Below the pieces are notes generated by a model. That model was not told the DNA's origin, made no database searches, and worked only from the letters and a program-made list of their open reading frames with translations. 64,000 nucleotides of DNA, from positions 18,884,283 to 18,948,282 of the forward strand of contig OU612066.1 of the NCBI GenBank assembly GCA_914767715.1, read 5' to 3'. Positions 13,739 through 25,395 of the stretch are shown piece by piece. Every line of letters starts with the position of its first letter. Position 1 is the first letter of the stretch. This stretch comes from Membranipora membranacea (lineage: Eukaryota; Bryozoa; Gymnolaemata; Cheilostomatida; Membraniporidae). The position numbers were made by a program, and so were the translations under genes.

Positions 13739-14471
13739 GGTATTACCCTATAGGAGTTTAGTTTTCGCGGCATTTAGGATTCGCTTTTCGTGTTTTTGCC
13801 TAAGTAGCGAAATTTTATGATAGCGGAAATTACTTCCTAAGCAATAAACACCACTCAGTTTCATAAACAATGTACAATTATACAGGAATAAACTTTACCT
13901 GCGCATGCATGTAGTGGTCAAAGTGCCTGCCTTGCAATCAGATGGAGGGTTATGCCCTGGGTTCGAATCCCAGCTTGGACATTTTTTTAAAATTTTCGCT
14001 AGTAAGCCTACTAGTGTATCTTAAATTAAGCTCACTCACCATAGTAGCGAAATTAAAGGGCAACCAAGGTTTCAAACAACTTCTCATTGATGGCCATTGA
14101 TTAATAGCAGATTGCACCTTCTGCATGGGGAAAAAGACAAAATATAATTCGGATGATTATTCAGCCAGAATTCTTGTGAAACATTTCTTCCATCAGGCAC
14201 TCAAACTCAGCTAAAAGAGAATACCACATAGCAGTTTCCTGTTCCTGTTATTATTTAGCCTGTGCTCTATAATTATTACAGCAAAGTCTTGGAACCTCCC
14301 CTAAACTGAAGTGTTATCCAGCTTAGAGTCAGCAACTACTTTGAGTTTTGCATCGCGTAACGCACAAAGCTGGTGCTGCCCAGCACATTATTTGCTACCC
14401 ATTAATGCATTGCTGCGAAACCTTGGTTGCCCTTTAAACTCTAGCTAAATTAAACTCCTATAGGGTATACC
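13739..14471. mobile_element. Composite TIR element with a tRNA-like segment and an inner MITE
   Basis: The outer ends are inverted repeats of about 20 bp (ACCCTATAGGAGTTTA on the left, its complement on the right, one indel). Inside lie a tRNA-like segment (13903-13980) and a second inverted-repeat pair at 14055-14073 and 14417-14435 (AAAGGGCAACCAAGGTTTC). The interior 14320-14430 resembles 44045-44165, showing that part of it is dispersed. It lies just downstream (3') of the kinase gene and has no transposase. Confidence 0.65.
13903..13980 (+). other. tRNA-like segment (SINE head or tRNA pseudogene)
   Basis: A perfect T-arm, CTGGG-TTCGAAT-CCCAG, lies at 13957-13973 with a consensus B box GGTTCGAATCC. 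Upstream are an A-box-like TAGTGGTCAAAGTGC and a seven-base loop CTTGCAA that would place anticodon TGC (Ala). The acceptor stem does not pair and the anticodon stem is weak, so this is not a working tRNA gene. A T run follows directly and could end pol III transcription. Confidence 0.6.
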
Positions 14472-14796
14472 ATTTAATCAGAGACATACAGTGGTACAAC
14501 AAGGTACATTACCTGCTAGGTCTGAGATAATTAAAAGGTTCAAATTCTCTATCTATCACAGCTAATATGGCACCATTGTTACCGCTAATCCTCTACAAAA
14601 ATCATACAAGGCTAGCTCACATAAACTTATAGCAATTAAATACGGATATAGGTGTGCAATGTGCATTCACTGCAAAAAAAGTTTCCTTCACTTAGATAAA
14701 TTCTTCTCATGGAATAGAAAACTAGTACATTGAATAGCGTGAATAAAAGAATTGGATCTTTTCTTGTATATAAGTTTGCAAATATCAATTTCCCTC

Positions 14797-17700
14797 TCAA
14801 AAACAAAATGAAATTATACAAGACCGATAGATAAAAAGGCTCACGGCTTTCATAGCAGCGCTATCCATAGAAGCTGTCTTAGACAGCCTAGCATGCTTTT
14901 TGTGGATCGGTTTGCTCTCGATGATCATTTCTTCTAGCTCATATGCTGGATCTACATTCAATTTCTTCATCTGTAGAAGAAACATTCTAATGAGTGTACA
15001 ATATGTTATTGATCTATATAAAGATCCATGAGAGTAATATAGTAGACAATTCCATGGGTTGAAAAAGTGATATATATAATATATATATAGGGTTCACTGT
15101 AATCATCAAATTTCAATAATGAGGTTAAGTCTTGTTAAGAATGAATGGACATCCACAGTATAGACAGTTTTCTGAGCTCTTATTTATGCCTAAATTCGGA
15201 GTTGTCCTCACTTCAGTTTGGTACTTTTAACTCACGCCGCGCATCTTACGCAATGACAATGTTAATAACAGCACTCACCGAAGGCAGAAAGTTAGGTTTG
15301 GGGTCGTCTATTGATGATGTTGTTATGTTTAACTTGGATGAGATTTCACCATGGCTAGATGACCGGTTCTCAGCATCCAAATCTAACATCTGAAATACAG
15401 GGAGTCCTAATCATGGCAGCATAATTAATCTACATCAGCACTCTTATCACAGACACACTAATCTAGAAGGTGATCTGGTCTTTGGATTTTGCTGCAGTTA
15501 GATAATAACGAATTAAACAAAATAAAAATTAGTACTGCTTGGCTACACTTAGCTACGTGTTCGGTTCTCTCTCATTTAGATTCAGTCCTAGTTGTAGATG
15601 TGATAGAGCAATGTTGGTTATAGTACATGAATAAAAGTGAAGATATAACACTACACAGCAACATGCAGACAACTTTCTCTTCGTATCCAGTTATCAGTGC
15701 TGTGTACTATTACAGTGATATTGCGTTATACTTTTCGGGATTATTTAGATTAAGGCCCTATGGAAATGAGATTAGCCCTGTTCACACGGCCACGGGTTTT
15801 GGTTTTTTGGGTGGCCATGTATTTCTCGGTATAGTATCAGTAGTTGTCTTCTGCTGTTTTAGCTCTAATCTTCACCACTTTGAGCTTTGACTCTTTCTCT
15901 GTTCCATAGGCAAATAAATTAACTTTGTCATTTATCATATTCAAAATAATTTTTTTTTAACTTAGCCATGTTTTCACATTATTACTGCAATATTTAGTGG
16001 AATCAACTTATTTATATTTATTTTGAATATGATAAATGGAACAGAGAAAAAGTCAAAGCTCAAAGTGGTAAAGATTAGAGCTAAAACAGCAGAAGACAAC
16101 TACTGATACTATACCGAGAAATACATGGCCACCCGAAAAAAAAAAAAACCCGTGGCAGTGTGAACAGGGCTAGAATGAGATCGTATAACAAGACAAAGAG
16201 ATCATTTTGAACAATACAATCTATATATCCTTAATTGTGATATAACACATCACATATATCATATCAAATATATCACGTATATCCTCACCCTGTGATAGAA
16301 ATAATAGAAATAAAGAATTATGGAAAGATTTACTCAGCTGTATAGTATGTTAGTTCCCCTACATGTGCTACTTTATGTTTCGCAGCAGCCATTACATTGC
16401 ACCGCCAGTGACAAAGAACAGATCAAGCTATGACTTTACAAAAAAAACAGAGTGTCTCTCATTTTGTATTTTAACCCCATGGAGCTGACATTCGAAGCCA
16501 ACTCTATTGGTTTATATTTAACATCAGAGCGTATAGTACATTAGTTACCTTTCAATATTCCTACCTATTCAATATTCGACATCCAAAACTTAATCTGTTA
16601 TCAATATTCAGCCTTTTCAATGAGGGAAAACCGAATGTCAGAGACGTAGGTTATCACAGCGTAGGTTATCACAGCGTAGGTTATCACAGCGTGGGTTATC
16701 ACAGCGTGGGTTATCACAGCGTGGGTTATCACAGCGTAGGTTATGACAGCCAAATTGGTTTTAAATTGAGTAGTAGAGTCAAAATCACTAAAAAAGTAAA
16801 TCGTACAGCCCCAGTTTTTGTCCCAGTGACAAACATTGCATACAGTTTTCAAGAGCACAGCTTGCCTGGTTTGACAAGCCAGCTGGATACTGCCAAATGC
16901 AGTCTGTCGGCTGTAGACAAAGTATCCATCATCGAAAATTCCTTTCTTCTTGACTGCAATAAAGTATTAATGGATGAGTAACTCAACTTACCTCACTGAT
17001 CACATTGGTAAATTTTGATGAGAGACTAGACGAAAAGCGTAGAGAATTATTAGGTTTAGAATCGTAAAAGGCACTTGCTGAAGAAGCAGTCTTTGGTACA
17101 CTGAATGGCCTCTACAATAAAAAAATTAAGCCTGAGAATCATCATTGATCTCATTGGGTGATGGAAAATCATTCAACCATACTGGTCTTTTATTGTGATT
17201 CAAATGAAACAGCGGTGTTGTCCGCCCTGGAGGTGGCAGTTCTTATTTTTCTTGTGTAAAAAATTGTTCGTGGGTGGTCCAGCCATGAGACTACACATCA
17301 GTGAAGCCACACATGAGTATCTGGATGTCAATACTATCACATAATTAAAGCATGCCTGGACTATAGCGCTACACAGATGGATGCTGCACATGGAAATTCG
17401 TGAACTATGCAGAATAGCTCAAGATTAATTTCCCAATCTATCTTTATCACCGTAACTGTAAATTGCTGAACAGGATGAACGGCTGAACAGAATTGCTCAG
17501 ACTACTATTTGTTTTATTCTTTACATGATTGGCTAATTTTGCATAAGCGTGGACAATTACTCATGTTCTGCACATTAACTTTTTTATTTTGAGGTTGCAT
17601 TCCCCATGGTTACTTTCAATTTTATTCACAGTAAATTTTTCGGCATAACACTGGTGAATGGATGGAAAGCAGCTTGTCTTGGCAAGCTTCGTTGGGAAGG

Positions 17701-20700
17701 AACAACCAGCCCCCCCTGCCCCTATAACAAAGCTTGTCAAGACTGGCTCGATGGAAGGTTGAGCTGATAATGTTTCTGGTTTCCTGAACACCATCAGATG
17801 TTGTCAGAATTGGCACATTGATTGCTTCATTTGCTTGCCATAAATTGGTTATATTAGGTGCCAACAGGAACTTAGTGGCTAGGAGGAATGTGTTTGTGAG
17901 TTGATTGTCAGCCACAGAAAAGAAAACAAATAATAATTTTAGTCTGAGAAATTCTGTTCAGCTGTTCAGTCCGTTCAGCAAGTTACAGTTACCTCTTTAT
18001 CGCTACCATGAAAGCTATAATCGCAACAGCCAATACTTTCATTAGACTATAATAACTTTATGTTGTGACATGTTATGTTACCTGCAGGGAGCCATCAAAA
18101 CGAGCAAATAAACAAAACCGAGGGGAGCATTTTTCATCCGGCTATATCTCAGGAAGTTATTCGCATCTATGATTTATAATAAGTGAAAGTAATTATCCCA
18201 AAGTTAAGAGTTAAACACTATGGAGAGAAGTATGGTGGTACTACGGTCTTGGCTATTTTTCATATCAGGAAAAAATTTAAGTCCAGATCAAAAATTTATG
18301 TCTGGTCATTTTCAGTGAATTACAAATTGAAAATCTATTTTTTTTCAGCTCTGTTGCTCAGCCAAAACCAGTTTACTTGTTTAAACATTTCAATATTTTG
18401 TTCAGATTGCCAATCAGGGGGGTCTTTCAATTAGAAACAGCCAGAATCGCAATCTTATCGCTCACTCAGTGAGTGAGCGATACCTGCTAGGGGTCTCGCT
18501 TTCAGATCGCTCAGTCACTTGATGGAACTATATACATTCTGAGTGAGTGATTTGGGAGCGATTTTCTCTAATTGAAACACCAAGTGAGTGATAATTTTGA
18601 GCGATGTGATAGTGATAACTTGCTTTAGTAAAGGATCACTCTTTCTAATTGAAAGACCCCCCTGCTCGCCTTTTATTGTAATGTCGAAGATGAAATTCCG
18701 TAGAAATAAAATTCTCAGATGATTATCATGATTTACACCAAACAGTAAATGTTTCCGTTGAGTGTGGAGGAAAAATAAAACAACTCTACTTAAAAAAATA
18801 TTGCGCAAGTTTGGGAATTTATCATTATATACAGCAATACTTTTTGCTTGATGACAATACATAGACATATTGATTAGACTACTGACCGTGCCATGTGTGA
18901 GTTCATAACATGTAACAGCGAGAGACCACCAGTCCACAGAGTATGTATATCCTGAACACTTCTTGGTGCTGGTGCTAAATATCTCCGGTGCTATAAAACA
19001 AACACAATTATTACGTCCTATCAATGAGAGATAGTAGCTAGAAACCGGCTTTGCTTTTTGAAGTGCTGCTGCTGAGTTATATTTGATCACATTAATTTAC
19101 TAAAAGCATTTGGAAACATTGGACAGAAAACATCAAACTCAAATAGCTCAACCATTTGGAGCTTTCCCGTATATTTCATTAATTTATCGCCAGAATATAG
19201 CAACATAAAATTCATACATTATTGATAGGGAGAAGACTTATTCAGTCTATTATTTCATCACCAGAAACATATACTTCATGCTGGTATGATAAATACCCCA
19301 TCTTTCTGGCTATTGATATGTTTGGATAATTCTGGAAATTAAGATTTGATTCTTCGTGGGGCTTTTATTGCATTTATCCTTCATAGCTATGGAAATAAAA
19401 CAATCTATTTAATAGACAAAATTTTACCATACCGCTTACTATTTACTTGGCCTTTCAGCCAGTTATCATGTACAAAAATGATAAAATTGTTTTGGATTGT
19501 GTGAAGTCAAGTAATACAGTATACTGCAGAGCTTTTCAGAATACAAAACTAACCCATATATTGCCAAGTACCGCTCTCATTATGGGCTAACCCACTGGGC
19601 CCTAGCTTTGTTGCCACATTGAAATCGGTCAGATGTACGTTACCTACAAAGAGATAGCAGTTGTAGTAATGATTTGTGTATATCTGATCTGAAGATTGGG
19701 GTCAGCTGTATCCATTATCTTGCATTTGCAGCAATAGAGAGAATGCCTGAAAATATCGGCTTCTACATTGTAAATATCAGCTCATAATAGCGGATACCAT
19801 TGAGACCTGATAGGTGTACACCAGTGTGTCATGTGGATTAGCTAACCAACATCCTTCACCTGCGAATGTAACTTACCTTCTAAATTCAGCAGTAAGTTAT
19901 CCGGTTTTATATCCCTGCAAAATGAGAAGTGCAGTTTTAGCCTTATTATGTGCTCTCAGTTTTGTTTTGGATGGATAATAAAGAAAAACTACTACTAGCT
20001 ACCAAGGCAGTGTTAATGTGTGTAAATATGCAATGATTTTCTTGATACTAATATTGATCTATTATTGTTGATGATAGATTAATTGTATTCAAGACCTTAA
20101 ATAATATGTTTCTGAGCAGCAAATGTTGACCATAGTTGTTTACTTGACTTTTGTTTATTCAAGGAATACAAAATGCAATTATAATTATATTTCTCCCAAA
20201 CATATACCTAACTAATTCTCGGGTTGAAATATAAATTACCTGTGAATAACTTTTATGCCTTGTAGGTACTCGAGAGCTGATGAGACTTGAAGCAGATAGA
20301 TGCATACGTCATGTTCAGAGAACCGTTCAATTCTCCCTAGATGGTAGCGTAGGTCGCCTCCTTGTAACAAATCTACCACCAAACACATATCTTCTATGTC
20401 ATGAAATGCAAATCTAAAACAAAGCAAAAATATTACTCTAAGGATCAAAGATATTGCAAGTAAAGTTATTGGGAACTCGCGATAACACATACTTTTGTGA
20501 TTAAGACGGTACAAACAAAAACCAAGTTTACTAGGCAGATTATTACTTCTGCCATTGAAAAGTTCATGCATCACTCTGGCCTAAGACAACGTAATAAAAC
20601 CAGCAGCATGTCATGTCATCTGCAATGTGATACAACATACATGCATACTACACACATATGTACATACATACAAAATCAATATTATGATAGTCAAGTATGA

Positions 20701-23700
20701 TTATGCTGTCATTAGACTTCAAATTAAAACAAGTCAATGCCATGTGAAGCTTTCTGTGTGTACGGAAGATGCCGAAGAAAATCAATCAATTAAATAATCT
20801 TATTCAGCACACTTTTTTCTTTTATCCCCAACTCTAAACACGATTAGTGTTTGGAGTTGTCCCTAACTCTAAACACGTTTAGTGTTTGGAGTTGTTTTAT
20901 GATATGTGTGCGGGTGCGAATAGACATAGACATCTTATCCCCAACTCTAATAGACATCTAATAGGGAACTTCAGACAACGTATGCGGCAGCTGAGCCCTA
21001 TTTTTGCACACAAGAAGCACCTACAGTTTTGCCCATCCAGCTTCAAATTTTGCCAACTGAATTAGATTCATACCTGATCTTCTCTTTAGGAGTAGTATGA
21101 ACAACAGCAGTTGATCCTATGACATAGAAAACTTCCAACAGCAAGCACAAGAATTTTGGCTTTTTGTAGCCATTATCTTGAAAATCGCTAGATGCAGCTG
21201 GTCTGACCTCAGTGATTCTATCATGCTTGGTTTGTTTTGAAGCACTTTGATTGGACAGTCACTCCTGAAAATTGCTAGATGCAGCTGGTCTCACCTATTT
21301 TACTGTAATATGATTGGTTTGTTTTGAAGCACTATGATTATATATCTAAATATCTATGGTTTAAATTTGCTCAAATAGAAATTTCAATGGTTCAAAGGTT
21401 AATATGTAAAAGGGCAGTCATACCTGAGTAAATCATTTAAGCCTAAGTGCCTGGGCAAAATGTTTAAAATCTGTCTCAAAAGAAATATAAATGATTCAAA
21501 TCCTTTTCTATGGTTCAAAGGCTAATAACCAAAAGGTAGAAATACCTTTTGTTTAATTCTGAACTCGTAGGAGCCACACCCAAAACAAATATTCTACAGC
21601 CATAGGCCACTTGTGATTTTCATTTGAACTTGAATTTGAACTTTTGAGTCAAGAACTGCATAATTTCAAATTTTAAGGTAATGCTTGCTATCGACAGTCA
21701 ATACACCTTATAAATTGCCTAGGCTGAAATTCAAAGGGCTGCTCTGACCAAGGAGCAACACTCAACAGCTCTGACCATAGTCTATTAATTACAAAGATAT
21801 CTAGGAATTTTATTGATACTGAGTGGTCACCTTTGGTTGTGTCTATAAAGGAAGTTTCTGCAAAGTGGACTAGGATGACGACTGACGAGTGGATGACGAT
21901 GTGTGAGAACAAACTTTTGTGCATTTACACAAACAGCTTTGATGCTGATTTTTACATGAAACATTAGCTGGGGAATCAACTAGCAACAATAAACCAACAC
22001 ATATCAGAACAATATTTATCTGTTAGCTAAGAGGGATAGGTTGGGGGTCGTTATGGGATTAGGAAACGGCCTTTCCAAAATAAACGAAAGAACATGGCTT
22101 AAAAGAAAAAAATTTGATTGTCCGTCCAACTAATTAAGAGATACACATGAAGAAAAGAGAGGTTTCATGATTCTTCTGGATAGGTAGGCTAGCACAACAT
22201 GTCATACACACAGACAGTTACAGCTTTACTATAAAAATAGCCTCAGCGGCAAATAGAGGATTAAATCAAATCTCTGAGATTCATGCAGCAACCGCTATGT
22301 AATTATATTTTTTAAGTTCAATCCACGCCTAGTAAATATGCCATATCACAGTTGCACATGGGTTTTAAAAACTTTTAAGTTGCCTGCTCTTATTGGCATA
22401 ATGAATATATCCCAAGACCAATGAAATGAATGAGGCAGTTGTTACGATAATTACACCCTCTAGTGGAGGGAGAGAAACTGATGCACAAATGCAAGCAAAT
22501 GGATCAAACTTGATCTAGCGTCACTCTGACAAATGAACTAAGCTCTGATCTGACCTCCTGAGCCGAACAGCTTTGCATCTTTTCTGCAGTCAAACATTGC
22601 CAAAGACAAAAGTTTTGGAGAAGACCTGTGATACGGTCCCAATATACCAACGATATGTAAGAGGCAGTTTCTCCAATAATCCCCATTATTGACACGCCTC
22701 AGTTTTTCACAGAACATATTGCTGTTGCAAACAAATCCCCTCATACTTTTCCTATCCCTACCTTACACTGCACCATTATTAGAGTTGGGTCCTGAGGTGT
22801 CAGTTCTAGTCTAAACGTCTTGTAAGCCCACAGTGCGGTTTGTGGTGGTAAATTCCATGGGCCTTGTTTGTTTTTGTTCCAGTAGTGCCAGGACTTTCAC
22901 TTCTTTGTTAAAAAGAAAACCTTCCAACTTTCGGTTGAAAATTCAACATCAATTATCATAACATCGGCCAGCAACATCTGAATATGATCATATTGATTGT
23001 TTGATAGGCCGTGTTCCGTGAAGGATAAATAAAATGATTTCAACTAGACTTGAGTGTGAATCAATAAATGTAACATATACCAGCCTCACCTTAAGTTTAC
23101 TATATTTGTATGATTTATGAGCCGTAAAAGTCTCAGTTCTTGTAGAATATTAGTGACTACTCCTGCTTTGATGCACTGAGCCTTATTCATATATTTCATC
23201 GCATATAACTGCTTGGTATCCATCTTCTGTGCAATACAGACCTACAAGTTTAACAGACAAATATTGTCAGTTGAGTAGTTGTGTAAAAATTGACCAGGAC
23301 ACATCACATTTTAAAACATTGGGTTGCCATCGAGTAATTCTTGGTGCAGATATCAACAGTTTGTCATGGAATTAGAATAGTAGTTGTTGTTGTTGTTGAC
23401 TGACCAGACATTCAGAATCAACACATCGACTACCTGGGCACATAGTATACATAGAATAGTGCCAATTAGAGGAGACATTGCTGAAGTATCGCGCTGATCG
23501 TTTCAAACTCAAGTTATGTTTGTGGGCCACTCTCGGGTGTTATCGTCTAAACTATGGACCAGAGAAAGGTGGGATGATCGCTATGTCTTTCATGTATCTT
23601 AGTGATTCGTGAATGTATCCCACGCATAAGTTTAAAAATTAAACCTAGACTGGACACCGTCTACAGCTAAAACGAGACACTGCTGGTGATTTAATTGTGT

Positions 23701-25395
23701 AGAATCAATGCTGATATCCTTGATTTGTAGTCAATATACCAGATTTTTAAATTGATAACTGGATCAATTTTGACCAGATCTTGAGTACGAAACTTGCAGA
23801 TGTTAGTGATGAATGTGATCATGTTAAAAATGTTTAGGTAAAATTAATATCAATCTGATCACAAGCCGCAAATTCAATCGAACATTTCAAACTAAAATTC
23901 TGATCGAAATTGATATAGAGTTTTCAATCAAAAGCATGGTATGTGGACTGCAAATTATAGTGCTACACAGATGGATGGTGTACACGGAAATTCATGAAGT
24001 TTGTAGAATAGCTCAAGATTAATTTCTTAAGCTATCTTTATCGCTACCATGCAAGCTATTATCACAACAGCCAATACTTTCATCAGACTGAAATAACGTT
24101 ACGCTGTGACAAGTCATGTGATCTGCAGGGAGCTGTCAAATCAAGCAAATTAACAAATCGAGAAGAGCTTTTTTTATCTGGCTTTATCTCAGGAAGTTGA
24201 GCGCATCCATCCTCAAAACTTTAAATTATGTTATTTGAGACATTGATGGATATAACGTGAATTTAAGGAGGTCATTGACCAATTAGCCCAGAAGTTATGA
24301 GTGAAAAGCCATGCAGAGAAGCATGATGATTCTACGGTAATGATAACTGCAGTGTTCTATGCAATTCAATGCTGGAACATCACTGACAGTTAAATGATTC
24401 AGCACCTCAATGCATATAGTGTCCTATCTAGGTTGATTATTAGGTCTAATGGGTGGGATGAATTCTTAATTCACTCGGAAAATTGAAAGCGCTCAAACTC
24501 CTCTTGGGTTGCTGGTAGCAGCATTTCACCCCATGGTTGTGGTCGCTATTGAAATGTCACTACCAGCAACCCGGGCCAAGTCCAAACACTTAAGCTCAGG
24601 CCACACGGGGGTTGTCTCACGATTCGTATAAATTTTCACGAAAACATTCGTACGAATAGGGATTCTCACGATTTCGTGAAACATTGTATGTTCACGATGC
24701 CGAATCCCGCATAAATTTTCACAAAATGTTATCTGATTGGCTGTCAGATTTGATTGATTGGCTGTCTGTTTTGATTGATAAGTCAAGGCCATATCTATGT
24801 AAACAACTTCCGTTAAAAAGATGGAATGGGTGATCAATGTGGAGCTTCTCATTGATTTGGACCTGGAGCAAGAGGGAGAAGGGATACAATGACTAATGGA
24901 GTATAAAATTGAATAAATATGAGGAGATAGTTGAGCCTACGCATATCCAGAAGCTGAATCACTGGACTGGTTGGTATAAAAAACAAGAAGAAACAGCTTC
25001 TCCTTGGTTTAATTTTTTAGTTATCACTGTAGGCCTATGGTTTAGATTGGCTGAGGAGGATTACAGCAGGATTACACCCATAAATCATTAGTACGAATTT
25101 GGGAAATGACAACCATGTGTGGCAGGTTGATATTCGTACGAAATTTAATTTGCAAGAATCAGTGGAAATTTGCACGAGCGTGTGGCCTTAGCTTTAAACT
25201 AGATTGTACATAACTTTTAAAGCTAAATCATGTTGCCCCATCTTATATCATGTGATACATAGTGTTGAGTACCTTGCCGTAGCTACCACGACCTATTGAT
25301 CTCAGTATGGAGAATGATGAGAAATCCACAGGGCCATCAGGAGTTGATAAGCTGGTACATCGAGACGCACGTCTACTTGAACCCAAGTTGCCCAT
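14797..25395 (-). CDS. STK32: STK32 (YANK) family Ser/Thr kinase, 9 exons
   Basis: Minus-strand exons 25395-25273, 23241-23090, 20413-20240, 19914-19877, 19643-19554, 18990-18887, 17111-16992, 15389-15279 and 14970-14845 join in perfect phase to 346 codons. Residue 1 starts MGNLGSS, a candidate N-myristoylation site as in STK32A. Kinase motifs in order: Gly loop GRGSYGK (35-41), VAIK-type lysine in YAMKY (57), helix C Glu76, HRDIKPDN (149-156), DFN (169-171) in place of DFG as I recall for this family, APE (193-195) and SVDWWSL. The last exon carries ELEEMIIESKPIHKK, a family hallmark. The segment after RPF (exon 7) is Ser-rich and less conserved, and exon 8 resumes with LDLDAENR. The true 3' end is unresolved: reading through exon 9 gives a stop at 14797 (361 residues), or splicing at 14844 leads to exons I could not find. 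The introns are full of mobile elements. Substrates of STK32 kinases are poorly known. Confidence 0.88.
15773..16172. mobile_element. Long-arm fold-back MITE with TAGCCCTG ends and 9-bp target duplication
   Basis: The left arm (15773 to about 15950) and right arm (about 16018-16172) are inverted copies at high identity; the left arm has an extra segment of about 24 bp. The ends begin TAGCCCTGTTCACAC. The flanks AAATGAGAT (15764-15772) and GAATGAGAT (16173-16181) match at 8 of 9 positions. Located in kinase intron 7. A remnant with the same type of end lies at 41314-41355. No coding capacity. Confidence 0.85.
16646..16750. repeat. 15-bp tandem repeat, seven copies
   Basis: Seven consecutive units of GTAGGTTATCACAGC with single-base variants (GTGGG in three, TTATGAC in the last). 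The unit is a multiple of three, so open frames cross it on both strands, but it lies in intron 7 of the kinase gene and is not coding. Confidence 0.95.
17449..17993. mobile_element. hAT-like non-autonomous transposon, 545 bp
   Basis: Terminal inverted repeats of about 50 bp (GTAACTGTAAATTGCTGAAC on the left, close complement on the right) are flanked by the exact 8-bp duplication TCTTTATC at 17441-17448 and 17994-18001. The uninterrupted copy at about 24 kb carries this target once. An 8-bp duplication is typical of the hAT superfamily. There is no transposase. It carries a smaller element at 17670-17749. Confidence 0.9.
17670..17749. mobile_element. TIR-only element nested in the hAT-like element
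   Basis: An 80-bp segment with inverted ends (AGCTTGTCTTGGCAAGCTT and its degenerate complement) related to the elements at 57824-57873 and 58177-58333. It is flanked by GATGGAAAG and GATGGAAGG, a 9-bp duplication with one mismatch. It is the innermost of three nested insertions. Confidence 0.75.
18415..18664. mobile_element. 250-bp MITE with perfect CAGGGGGG ends
   Basis: Perfect 23-bp terminal inverted repeats, each starting CAGGGGGGTCTTTCAATTAG. The interior contains a palindrome around TCGCTCACTCAGTGAGTGAG. The CAGGG start is common in hAT-type elements, but I find no clear flanking duplication. Located in intron 6 of the kinase gene. Confidence 0.85.
20829..20894. repeat. Tandem pair of about 31-bp hairpins
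   Basis: Two adjacent near-identical palindromes, each with arms CAACTCTAAACAC and GTGTTTGGAGTTG around a five-base loop. A truncated third left arm (CCCCAACTCTAA) lies near 20937. Located in intron 2 of the kinase gene. Confidence 0.85.
21177..21350. repeat. Tandem duplication of about 90 bp
   Basis: The two halves share GCTAGATGCAGCTGGTCT and TTGGTTTGTTTTGAAGCACT in the same order, with about ten differences. Located in intron 2 of the kinase gene; non-coding. Confidence 0.8.
23957..24340. repeat. Dispersed repeat, copy 2 (uninterrupted)
   Basis: This copy in intron 1 of the kinase gene matches 17355-17448 plus 18002-18245 and carries a single uninterrupted target where copy 1 holds the 545-bp insertion. 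Confidence 0.8.
24590..25197. mobile_element. MITE of about 608 bp with AGGCCACACG ends
   Basis: Inverted ends TTAAGCTCAGGCCACACG (left) and, on the complement of the right end, AGCTAAGGCCACACG. Subterminal copies of ATTCGTACGAA occur near both ends. It lies in intron 1 of the kinase gene. Open frames inside are short and not transposase-like. Confidence 0.75.

Larger units (their letters stand above)
17355..18245. repeat. Dispersed repeat, copy 1, split by a nested transposon
   Basis: Segments 17355-17448 and 18002-18245 together align with 23957-24340 in the same order and orientation (for example GCTACACAGATGGATG and, later, CAGGGAGC followed by ATCTCAGGAAGTT). The part between, 17449-17993, is absent from the second copy and is a separate transposon. 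Both copies lie in introns of the kinase gene. Confidence 0.85.

Noticed and set aside
13903-13980. Functional tRNA-Ala gene
   Set aside because: The T-arm is perfect, but the acceptor stem does not pair and the anticodon stem is weak.
16601-16981. Open frames rich in YHSVG and AVITH on opposite strands
   Set aside because: They are translations of a 15-bp tandem repeat in a kinase intron.
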